From: Thermoanaerobaculia bacterium
Lineage (GTDB): Bacteria; Bacteroidota; Bacteroidia; Chitinophagales; Saprospiraceae
Length of the DNA stretch: 14,894 bases
Assembly: GCA_023151335.1 (NCBI GenBank)
Contig: JAKLJF010000011.1
Location: 1 to 14,894 of the forward strand
Reading direction: 5' to 3'
Made by a program: the position numbers and the translations under genes. Of the stretch, positions 7,260 through 14,018 are shown piece after piece. The notes under the pieces were generated by a model. The model saw only the letters and a list, made by a program, of their open reading frames with translations. It made no database searches and was not told where the DNA came from. Positions within the stretch are counted from its first letter, which is position 1. Every line of letters begins with the position of its first letter.

Positions 7260-7331
7260 AAATTTTTCGTTAATTTTAGAATGAAAAATAGGATAAAGCG
7301 GTTCCCGGAGGGTCGATTTGCAAAATAAACC

Positions 7332-7574
7332 TTACTGAACGACTTCACTCGCTTCGGCTTCGGCCTTCAGGCGCTCGACTTCAGCGGTAACACGCGTTTC
7401 AAATTCGGCGTCGCATTTGTCGTTCATTTCCTTTTCGACGGCGCCCTTGCCTGCTTCGAAACCTTTTTCGATTTCAGCTTTTACCTGCTCGTCGGTGAGC
7501 AGTTTTTCGCCGCAGGAAGTCAGACCGAAAGTCAGCAATGCGCCTGCGAGCATTCCCAAAAGTGTTTTTTTCAT
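7332..7574 (-). CDS. Small helical lipoprotein
   Basis: An 80-residue protein of unknown function. MKKTLLGMLAGALLTFGLTSC is a clear lipoprotein signal with lipobox LTSC and C21 as the lipidated residue. The mature part (22-80) is almost entirely charged and helical (EQVKAEIEKGFEAGKGAVEKEM), with a single free cysteine at 54, and could form a coiled coil. In size and composition it resembles small Lpp-like or structural lipoproteins, but no homology is claimed. It has its own candidate promoter, and a short inverted repeat lies directly before the start codon. The next gene downstream (6837-7259) encodes another small exported protein with a similar cysteine-containing helical stretch, so the two may be related or work together. 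Confidence 0.75.
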   Translation of the reverse strand: MKKTLLGMLAGALLTFGLTSCGEKLLTDEQVKAEIEKGFEAGKGAVEKEMNDKCDAEFETRVTAEVERLKAEAEASEVVQ

Positions 7575-7575
7575 G

Positions 7576-7593
7576 TGTAAAATGTGTTTTACA
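7576..7593. repeat. Inverted repeat abutting the small lipoprotein start codon
   Basis: TGTAAAA (7576-7582), a four-base spacer and TTTTACA (7587-7593) form a perfect 7-bp inverted repeat ending one base before the ATG (7574, minus strand). In the transcript it would be a weak A/U-rich hairpin over the ribosome-landing region; as DNA it could be an operator. Both readings are speculative. Confidence 0.6.
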
Positions 7594-7611
7594 GGTTTTA
7601 AAATTGTGCTG

Positions 7612-7619
7612 CAAAAGTA
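7612..7619 (-). promoter_or_regulatory. Candidate Bacteroidota promoter (-7 box) for the small lipoprotein
   Basis: The minus strand reads TACTTTTG, an exact TAnnTTTG match, in the same TACTTTTGC context as the box in front of the EGF-like lipoprotein. Transcription would start near 7605 and give a leader of about 30 bases that contains the inverted repeat at 7576-7593. No clear -33 TTTG is seen. Confidence 0.55.
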
Positions 7620-7709
7620 GCTATAATTAACGTTTTTTTTCTTGCCTACATTGTGGCCAAAATAAACGACCGTCGCCTGGCTGTGCGCACACCCGGTATA
7701 ACAAAGTTA

Positions 7710-9767
7710 ATGATGAAACAATTGTTGAGTGCTCTTTTAAAAAGAGTTCTGCTGCTGACGTTGTTTTGCCCTGTTTTGCCCTGTTTGGCGCAAACGGAAG
7801 ACCCGGCCGCGGGCGAATTGCTGGAGAATTTTTTCCGGGAGAACGAACAGGCATCCGAGGCCGACGCGCAACTTTTTCTCGAGACGCTGGAAAACCTGCG
7901 GCTGCGGCCACTCGACCTCAATACCGCCACCCGCGAAGATTTATTGTCGGTTCGTTTGCTGAATGAAATACAGATCGAAAATTTCCTGGCTTACCGCGAC
8001 CGTTTCGGGCCCTTGCTGAATGAATACGAGCTACAGGCGGTACCTGCCTGGGATTTGACGGATATCAGGAGGCTGCTACCTTTCGTTCGGGTTTCTACCG
8101 GCTTGGAAACAAGGAATATACCGTTGATACGAGGTTTGGTGCAGGGTGAAAACGAGTTGATCCTGCGTTGGGGGCGTAATAATGGCATCAATATACCTTC
8201 CACGGCAGAGGGAGCACCGGATGCCATGGCCCTGCGGTTCCGGCACAGTTTCGACAATCGCCTTCGTTTTGGGTTTACCGCGGAAAAAGACCCCGGGGAG
8301 GCTTTTTTTCGGGGTAGCAACTCCCGGGGCTTTGATTTCTACAGCGCGCATTTTTTTGCACAGCAAGTAAATCCCACACTCAAAACCCTGGCCCTGGGTG
8401 ATTTTTCAGCACGGTTTGGACAAGGCCTGCTATTACAAACAGGCTTTTCGCCGGGCAAATCTGCCGAAACCATGTCAGTTGCGCGCGACAACAGGAAATT
8501 AAACGCCTACGCCGCTTTTGGCGAAGCGTATTTCTTGCGCGGCGCAGCGGCTACGCTTGCTTTGGGCCAAAAATGGGAAGTTACCGCTTTGTTCTCCTCG
8601 CGCCGGCGCGATGCCAACGTGCTGGCTCCTGCCGATACGATAGACCAGGAATTTGGCGACCTGGTTTTTTCGTCTCTGCAGACTTCCGGCTTGCACCGCA
8701 CGCCGGCCGAAATTGCCGATGAAAAGTCGATCCGGGAGTGGATGAGCGGCTTGTCGGTTACCCGGCGCTGGAAAAATGGCCAGGTATCCTGGAACGGATT
8801 ACACCTTGAATATGACAAAGCCTGGCAACCCGCCCCGGCGCCATACCGGCGGTTTGTGTTTACGGGTAAAAGTCTTACAGGGGTCAGTATCGACTACAAC
8901 TGGCGGCATCGCAACTGGTATCTTTTCGGTGAAATTGCCCGCAGCGACAACGGCGGCACGGCCGCGCTGAACGGCCTGCTTTTTGCCGCCGACCGGCGCG
9001 TAACGCTGGCAGTGCTGCACCGCTCATTGGGACGGGCCTACCAGTGGGTATATGCCGCTCCTTTTGCCGAAACCAATGGCGCATCCAACGAACAAGGCGT
9101 CTACCTGGGAGCAGACGTCCGGTTCGGCCGGAAATGGCAGATCAATGCTTATTTTGATGTCTGGAAACACCCCTGGCTGCGCTTTGGCGTGAGCGCACCC
9201 TCTGCCGGAAGCGAATATCTCGGCCGGTTGATCTGGACGCCCCGGCGCGGGGTGTCCTTTTATGCGCTCTGGCAACTGGAAATCAAGGAAAGGGACAGCG
9301 GAAACAACGGAGAACACACGGGCGGTTTGGCAGAAAACAAACGCGGCAGGTTTCGTTTGCATGCGTCATATAAATTAGGCCAGGGACTGGAAATGCGTAG
9401 CCGTGTGGAATGGACTACTTTCCGCATAGGCCAAGCGGCCCGCACGCGTGGCTATTTAGCCTTTCAGGAGGCCGTGTTGCGGCCGCTGGGGTCGCCTGTT
9501 TACGGATCCTTGCGGTACACCATTTTTGACACCCAGGATTTTGATACGCGGGTGTACACCTTCGAAAATGATCTGTTCGCCGCTATTTCCATACCCGGCT
9601 TTGCCGGACGGGGGTCCCGGTATTTTATCAACCTGACCTGGCGCGTGAACGACTGGTTGCGACTGGAAAGTCGCCTCGAGCAAACCATGATCAACAAGGC
9701 CGTTACCAGCACAGGTCAAACGGGCAGGGAAACGGCCTGGAAATTCCAGGCGCGGTTGCGGTTTTAA
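7710..9767 (+). CDS. Outer-membrane beta-barrel protein with N-terminal ComEA-like helix-hairpin-helix
   Basis: A 685-residue protein. Residues 1-28 are a signal peptide (VLLLTLFCPVLPCLAQ). After an acidic linker, residues 66-128 form a ComEA-like helix-hairpin-helix region: PLDLNTATREDLLSVRLLNE, IENFLAYRDRFGPL and NEYELQAV, then a second hairpin ending LLPFVRV. The expected GIG hairpin glycines are absent (VRLLNE instead). From about 130 to the end there are many alternating amphipathic strands with aromatic girdles (for example FRHSFDNRLRFGFTAEKD) and the last residues are FQARLRF, with a terminal phenylalanine as in outer-membrane barrels. The likely location is the outer membrane, with the hairpin domain on the periplasmic side. 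Function is unknown; ComEA itself binds DNA during uptake. ATGATG occurs at 7710-7715; the frame is open further upstream to 7653, but the signal peptide fixes the start. Confidence 0.8.
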   Translation: MMKQLLSALLKRVLLLTLFCPVLPCLAQTEDPAAGELLENFFRENEQASEADAQLFLETLENLRLRPLDLNTATREDLLSVRLLNEIQIENFLAYRDRFGPLLNEYELQAVPAWDLTDIRRLLPFVRVSTGLETRNIPLIRGLVQGENELILRWGRNNGINIPSTAEGAPDAMALRFRHSFDNRLRFGFTAEKDPGEAFFRGSNSRGFDFYSAHFFAQQVNPTLKTLALGDFSARFGQGLLLQTGFSPGKSAETMSVARDNRKLNAYAAFGEAYFLRGAAATLALGQKWEVTALFSSRRRDANVLAPADTIDQEFGDLVFSSLQTSGLHRTPAEIADEKSIREWMSGLSVTRRWKNGQVSWNGLHLEYDKAWQPAPAPYRRFVFTGKSLTGVSIDYNWRHRNWYLFGEIARSDNGGTAALNGLLFAADRRVTLAVLHRSLGRAYQWVYAAPFAETNGASNEQGVYLGADVRFGRKWQINAYFDVWKHPWLRFGVSAPSAGSEYLGRLIWTPRRGVSFYALWQLEIKERDSGNNGEHTGGLAENKRGRFRLHASYKLGQGLEMRSRVEWTTFRIGQAARTRGYLAFQEAVLRPLGSPVYGSLRYTIFDTQDFDTRVYTFENDLFAAISIPGFAGRGSRYFINLTWRVNDWLRLESRLEQTMINKAVTSTGQTGRETAWKFQARLRF

Positions 9768-9789
9768 TTCCGGTATTACAGAAAACTGC

Positions 9790-11460
9790 CTACTTCAAAA
9801 TATGCTTCACCCTTGGCCGGTGCGGTGTGATATCGCCCAACCGCGCTTTTTTGGCCTCTTCGTAATCGGTAAAGTTTCCTTCGAAGAATACAACTTCCGC
9901 ATCGTCTTCAAAGGCCAGGATGTGAGTAGCCAGCCGGTCGATAAACCAGCGGTCGTGGCTGATCAGCAACACGCAGCCGGCAAAATCGTCGAGCGCGTCT
10001 TCGAGGGCGCGCAAGGTGTTCACGTCGATATCATTGGTCGGTTCGTCAAGCAACAATACGTTGCCGCCGTCTTTGAGGGTCATGGCAAGATGCACCCGGT
10101 TGCGTTCGCCGCCGGAACATACGCCGAGTTTTTTCTGCTGGTCGGCGCCGGTAAAATTGAAACGGGAAATGTAAGCGCGGGCGTTTACTGAGGTATTTCC
10201 TACCGAGATCATGTCGTTTCCTTCGGAAATGATCTCATAGATCGTTTTTTCGGGCAGAAGCGCTTCGTGGCTCTGATCCACGTAACTGATCTTCACCGTA
10301 TCGCCGATGACGACTGAGCCGCCGTCTGGTTTTTCTTTTCCGACAAGGATTTTAAACAGGGTGGATTTCCCCACGCCGTTGGGGCCGATGATGCCCACAA
10401 TGGCATTTTTGGGTATATCAAAGTTGAGGTTTTCAAAAAGGATGCGGTCTCCGAAACCTTTGGTGAGGTTGCGCACTTCCACTACCTTATCGCCAAGGCG
10501 TGGGCCGTTTGGTATCCAAAGTTCGAGTTTTGCCTCTTTCTCCCGGATTTCTTCGCCGGCCATTTTTTCATAGGCGTTCAAACGGGCTTTGCCTTTGGCC
10601 TGGCGGCCTTTGGCGCCCATGCGCACCCATTCCAGTTCGCGTTCGAGTTGTTTGCGGCGCTTGTCTTCCTGTTTTTCTTCCTGGGCGAACCGCCGGGCTT
10701 TCTGATCGAGCCAGGAAGAATAGTTGCCCTGCCAGGGAATGCCTTCGCCGCGGTCGAGTTCGAGTATCCAGCCGGCCACATTATCAAGAAAATAACGGTC
10801 GTGTGTGACGGCAATGACCGTTCCGGGGAAGTTTTGGAGGTATTGCTCCAGCCACTGCACCGATTCGGCGTCGAGGTGGTTGGTGGGCTCATCGAGCAGG
10901 AGGATGTCCGGCTGGCTCAGCAAGAGGCGCGCCAGGGCTACCCGCCGCCGCTCGCCTCCGGAACATACTTTTATAGGCGTGTCATCGGGCGGACAGCGAA
11001 GGGCATCGGTAAAGAGCCCTACCCGGTGATCGAGTTCCCAGCCATCCAGATGTTCTATTTGCTCCAGTACTTCGCCCTGGCGGTCTATGAGTTTCATCAT
11101 TTCGTCGTCATCGCTTACTTCCCCGAGTTTCACGCCGATGTCTTCGTTTTCTTTCAGCAGGTCAACAATATGTTGCACGGCTTCTTCCACGATCTGACGT
11201 ACGGTTTTGTTTTCGTCCAGTTCGGGTTCCTGGGCCAGGTAGCCGATCTTGTATTGTTTTTCAAATTCAATTTTACCTTCGTAATTCTGGTCAAGCCCGG
11301 CAATAATTTTCAGGAGGGTGGATTTGCCGGAACCGTTCAAGCCCAGTACGCCGATCTTGGCGCCATAAAAAAAAGAAAGCCAGATGTTTTTAAGCACCTG
11401 CTTGTTCGGCGGAAACGTTTTGTTCACGCCGGACATGGAAAAAATGATCTTTTCGGACAC
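9790..11460 (-). CDS. ettA: Energy-dependent translational throttle protein EttA (ABC-F)
   Basis: A 556-residue ABC-F ATPase, matching the length of E. coli EttA (555). It has two nucleotide-binding domains: Walker A GLNGSGKST (40-48), signature CSGGE (166-170) and Walker B LLLDEP (187-192); then Walker A GPNGVGKST (359-367), CSGGE (448-452) and LLLDEP (469-474). Between them lie the arm and P-site tRNA-interaction linker, rich in K, R and E. Both catalytic glutamates are present. EttA binds the ribosomal E site and gates the first elongation step according to the ADP/ATP ratio. The frame is open to 11643, but the family N-terminus (SEKIIFSMSGVNKTFPP) begins at a GTG at 11460, and the candidate promoter at 11500-11507 lies inside the longer version, so GTG is chosen. 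It converges with the beta-barrel gene (22 bp gap) and diverges from bshC. Confidence 0.95.
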   Translation of the reverse strand: MSEKIIFSMSGVNKTFPPNKQVLKNIWLSFFYGAKIGVLGLNGSGKSTLLKIIAGLDQNYEGKIEFEKQYKIGYLAQEPELDENKTVRQIVEEAVQHIVDLLKENEDIGVKLGEVSDDDEMMKLIDRQGEVLEQIEHLDGWELDHRVGLFTDALRCPPDDTPIKVCSGGERRRVALARLLLSQPDILLLDEPTNHLDAESVQWLEQYLQNFPGTVIAVTHDRYFLDNVAGWILELDRGEGIPWQGNYSSWLDQKARRFAQEEKQEDKRRKQLERELEWVRMGAKGRQAKGKARLNAYEKMAGEEIREKEAKLELWIPNGPRLGDKVVEVRNLTKGFGDRILFENLNFDIPKNAIVGIIGPNGVGKSTLFKILVGKEKPDGGSVVIGDTVKISYVDQSHEALLPEKTIYEIISEGNDMISVGNTSVNARAYISRFNFTGADQQKKLGVCSGGERNRVHLAMTLKDGGNVLLLDEPTNDIDVNTLRALEDALDDFAGCVLLISHDRWFIDRLATHILAFEDDAEVVFFEGNFTDYEEAKKARLGDITPHRPRVKHILK

Positions 11461-11499
11461 TTTAACTATGAATTTGAGTGATCGGATGAATTTGGCGCG

Positions 11500-11507
11500 C
11501 AAAGGTA
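11500..11507 (-). promoter_or_regulatory. Candidate promoter (-7 box) for ettA
   Basis: The minus strand reads TACCTTTG, an exact TAnnTTTG match. Transcription would start near 11493, about 33 bases before the GTG at 11460, which supports that GTG over any upstream start. The leader CACTCAAATTCATAGTTAAA before GTG has no Shine-Dalgarno sequence. No clear -33 TTTG is seen. Confidence 0.6.
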
Positions 11508-11567
11508 GACAGAAGCCGCGAGGGTTTTCAGTAAAGTTTAACTTATCTGCGATATAGCGCTGCTTCC

Positions 11568-11575
11568 TACCTTTG
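11568..11575 (+). promoter_or_regulatory. Candidate promoter (-7 box) for bshC
   Basis: TACCTTTG on the plus strand is an exact TAnnTTTG match and is identical to the box facing the other way 60 bp to the left for ettA. Transcription would start near 11582, leaving a leader of about 90 bases before the ATG at 11673. I found no terminator-like hairpin or known riboswitch in that leader. Confidence 0.5.
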
Positions 11576-11672
11576 CCGTTGGCAACTGTCTCTGCCCAAA
11601 GCCAACCTTCTTCAGGATTTCTTGTTAACCTTCCCCCGCACATGCCATTTTAAAACAACAACCGCCTTTCCA

Positions 11673-13262
11673 ATGCAAAAATCGCTGCTACCCTACCCTT
11701 CCATCAGCCAGTTGTCCAAAACCGACCTTGCTTATGCCACGCTCGAGCCGGCGTTGGAACCCTTTTACCGGTACGCACCCCTACCGGAAAATTTCCACAA
11801 AGCTATACGGGATCGCGCCGGGGTAAATACGCCGCGCGAACTATTGGTCCATGTGCTAGAGGAACAATACGATGCCCTACCGGATATTTCGCCGGTCAGA
11901 GATCAGATCAAAGCGCTGCTCCACGCCGATACTTATACGGTGACCACAGCCCACCAGCCCAGTCTTTTGCTGGGGCCATTGTATTTTATTTACAAGGCCA
12001 TAACGACGATTAACCTGGCAGAAGCCGTACAAAAAGAAACCGGAAAAAGGATTGTCCCGGTATTTGTACTGGGCAGTGAAGATCACGACCTGGAAGAGTT
12101 GAACCATATTCGCCTGTTTAACAAAACGATCACCTGGGAACCAAATCTCGGCGGCTCCGTTGGGCTCATGCCAGCGGCTACCCTGGCGCTGGTATTGGAT
12201 GAATTAAAACCAATACTGGGAGAAACAGAAAACGCGCAGGCATTATGGACGATCATAGAACGGGCCTACCGACAATCCGCGACCTTTGCCGATGCCACGC
12301 AGGCTTTATTGCATGCCCTGCTGGGCAGATTTGGACTGGTGGTGTTCAACATGAGCCACCCGGATTTGAAACGGTTGTTTATACCGGTGATGCGCGCCGA
12401 ACTGACGGAGCAGGCTTCCAACCGCTTGGTGAGCGCCACGATTGAACAATTACACGCGAAGGGGTTCAAAACCCAGGCTATGCCGCGCGAGATCAATTTG
12501 TTCTATATCAGTCCCGGCCATCGCGAACGGATCGTGCTGGAAGACGTCATGTACAAAGTATTACACCTGGACAAATCCTTCACACGCGAAGAAATACTCG
12601 GAGAATTGGAGGCACATCCGGAACGGTTCAGCCCCAATGTTGTGTTGCGCCCACTTTACCAGGAAATGATCCTGCCCAATCTGGCCTACGTGGGTGGTGG
12701 CGGCGAACTGGCATACTGGCTTGAACGGCGTGCCCAGTTCGAACACTTCGGCATCCCCTACCCTATCCTGGTGCGGCGCAATTCGGTATTGTGGGTAGAT
12801 AAGGATGCTATCAAACGATCGCTGAAATTTGGGTTTCCCATTGCCCGATACTTCGACGACACCGACGCCCTGGTACGGGCCTACGTGGAAGCCCAGGCCG
12901 ATGCCGAAGTCAGCCTGGCGGCAGAAATTGCCGATTTGCACCGGATTTTTGAACATATTGCCCAAAAAGCGGTGGCGATCGACCCTACGTTGGAAAAGGC
13001 AGTTCGCGCCGATGAAGTAAAAACCGCCGGGCAGCTTCAACAATGGGAAAGCCGGCTGATGCGGGCTGAAAAACAAAAACACGAGGTGAGCATCAATCAA
13101 TTGCGGGCCTTGAAAGAAAAACTCTTTCCCGGAAACGGATTGCAGGAACGCAGCGACAATTTCATCCCCTATTACCTCAAATACGGGGATCGTTTTCTGG
13201 ATGAGCTCAAAGCCAATTTAGATCCTTTCGACAACGGTTTTTTATTGTTGGAAGACCTGTAG
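11673..13262 (+). CDS. bshC: Putative cysteine ligase BshC (bacillithiol biosynthesis)
   Basis: A 529-residue protein with the full BshC layout: TVTTAHQPSLLLGPLYFIYK (89-108) and ITTINLAEAV, then VFVLGSEDHDLEELNH (130-145), LAYVGGGGELAYWLERRAQF in the central domain, a long coiled-coil stretch before the end, and a C-terminal KYGDRFLDELKANLDPFDNG. BshC adds cysteine to glucosaminyl-malate, the last step of bacillithiol synthesis; bacillithiol is the main low-molecular-weight thiol in many Bacteroidota and Firmicutes. BshA and BshB are not in the window, so the pathway genes are scattered. A TTG at 11622 would extend the frame, but the ATG at 11673 gives the family start MQKSLLPYPSISQL. It ends 14 bp from the convergent lipoprotein gene. 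Confidence 0.93.
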   Translation: MQKSLLPYPSISQLSKTDLAYATLEPALEPFYRYAPLPENFHKAIRDRAGVNTPRELLVHVLEEQYDALPDISPVRDQIKALLHADTYTVTTAHQPSLLLGPLYFIYKAITTINLAEAVQKETGKRIVPVFVLGSEDHDLEELNHIRLFNKTITWEPNLGGSVGLMPAATLALVLDELKPILGETENAQALWTIIERAYRQSATFADATQALLHALLGRFGLVVFNMSHPDLKRLFIPVMRAELTEQASNRLVSATIEQLHAKGFKTQAMPREINLFYISPGHRERIVLEDVMYKVLHLDKSFTREEILGELEAHPERFSPNVVLRPLYQEMILPNLAYVGGGGELAYWLERRAQFEHFGIPYPILVRRNSVLWVDKDAIKRSLKFGFPIARYFDDTDALVRAYVEAQADAEVSLAAEIADLHRIFEHIAQKAVAIDPTLEKAVRADEVKTAGQLQQWESRLMRAEKQKHEVSINQLRALKEKLFPGNGLQERSDNFIPYYLKYGDRFLDELKANLDPFDNGFLLLEDL

Positions 13263-13276
13263 AACCGTCCCTTTTT

Positions 13277-13945
13277 CTATTCGTAAGCGGTTTTGTCCAG
13301 CCTTTTACCTTGCGTCCCCTTGAACCGTTGCCAGAATGTCTCGCGTTCCGGCAAGGGAATAAACGCCGTTTTAAAGGCCCGGTGAAAATCGATAGCCGGT
13401 TCGGTTATGCGCGACTCCATGGCCCGTATGGTATCGAACACCATGGGAAGCATCCCTACTTCGCGACTGACAATTTTGCGGGTGAATCGGCGCAGCATTT
13501 TGGTTTGAAAAGGATCGGAAGCCAGTGCAATGCGTTTAAAACCCAGTTTTTTTGCCTTTTTATAGGAGTAGTAGATGTTCTCCGTGCTGTGTTCAGCCTT
13601 GGTTTCGGTGTAAATATTGTCCTTCGGAATACCCAGTGCTTCGCCGTACATGGCCATGATCTGCGCCTCGTAATAAGGCGTGTACACGGCCGAGCCGGAG
13701 TACATGACATTTTTTGCAATACCCCGATCGTACAAATATTTAGACCACAATACCCGGATTTTCATCACCTGGCTCCAGGTGCTGTCTTCAAACGGTACGC
13801 CAGGCACTACGATCATATCATAGGGGGATTCCCCGGCGGCTTTTTTCAACTGCCGGAGCGACGATTTGGAAGAGAAGGAACAGGCGTTCAGAAAAGTAAG
13901 CAGTACTGCCGGGGCAAGCCATTTGAAGGCCGGGGAAAAACGCAT
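13277..13945 (-). CDS. YdcF/ElyC/SanA-family (DUF218) lipoprotein
   Basis: A 222-residue protein. The signal WLAPAVLLTFLNAC ends in the lipobox LNAC with C22 as the lipidated residue. The DUF218 domain follows: DMIVVPGVPF (43-52), SGSAVYTPYYEAQIMAMYG (83-101, with the conserved acidic E93), LGIPKDNIYTETKAEHSTEN (104-123) and the strand-loop IALASDPFQTKM (139-150), all in family order. E. coli relatives ElyC and SanA influence peptidoglycan and envelope barrier function, and YdcF binds S-adenosylmethionine; no reaction is established for this version. Most relatives carry a transmembrane helix, whereas this one appears to be a lipoprotein. It lies 73 bp downstream of the PorU2-like gene on the same strand. 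The spacer has no exact TAnnTTTG box, so cotranscription is possible. Confidence 0.82.
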   Translation of the reverse strand: MRFSPAFKWLAPAVLLTFLNACSFSSKSSLRQLKKAAGESPYDMIVVPGVPFEDSTWSQVMKIRVLWSKYLYDRGIAKNVMYSGSAVYTPYYEAQIMAMYGEALGIPKDNIYTETKAEHSTENIYYSYKKAKKLGFKRIALASDPFQTKMLRRFTRKIVSREVGMLPMVFDTIRAMESRITEPAIDFHRAFKTAFIPLPERETFWQRFKGTQGKRLDKTAYE

Positions 13946-14018
13946 TTTCGTTTGCTTGATGAATAACCGAATGTCCGTTTATAACAGGTTAATGCTCTGA
14001 ATGTTTTGGGCGCTGCCC

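Larger units (their letters stand above)
11461..11672. other. Divergent intergenic region between ettA and bshC
   Basis: These 212 bp form the longest gene-free stretch in the window. It holds two identical TACCTTTG boxes, on opposite strands and facing away from each other. I see no other gene, RNA, repeat or terminator in it. The frame running through it from 11643 is treated as untranslated. Confidence 0.7.

Noticed and set aside
10648..11481. 277-codon open frame on the plus strand
   Set aside because: It lies wholly opposite ettA, whose two complete ABC domains fix the coding strand; the plus-strand translation has no recognisable motif and is a codon-composition shadow.
11461..11643. 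61-codon N-terminal extension of ettA
   Set aside because: It precedes the conserved EttA start, contains the candidate promoter, and its translation has no family similarity.
13310..13966. 218-codon open frame on the plus strand
   Set aside because: It is antisense to the DUF218 lipoprotein, which has a lipobox and family motifs in order; the plus-strand product has no recognisable motif.
14005..14016. Short GC hairpin (GGGCGCTGCCC) between the PorU2-like gene and the DUF218 gene
   Set aside because: The stem is only about 4 bp and is not followed by a T-run on either strand, so it is not supported as a terminator.
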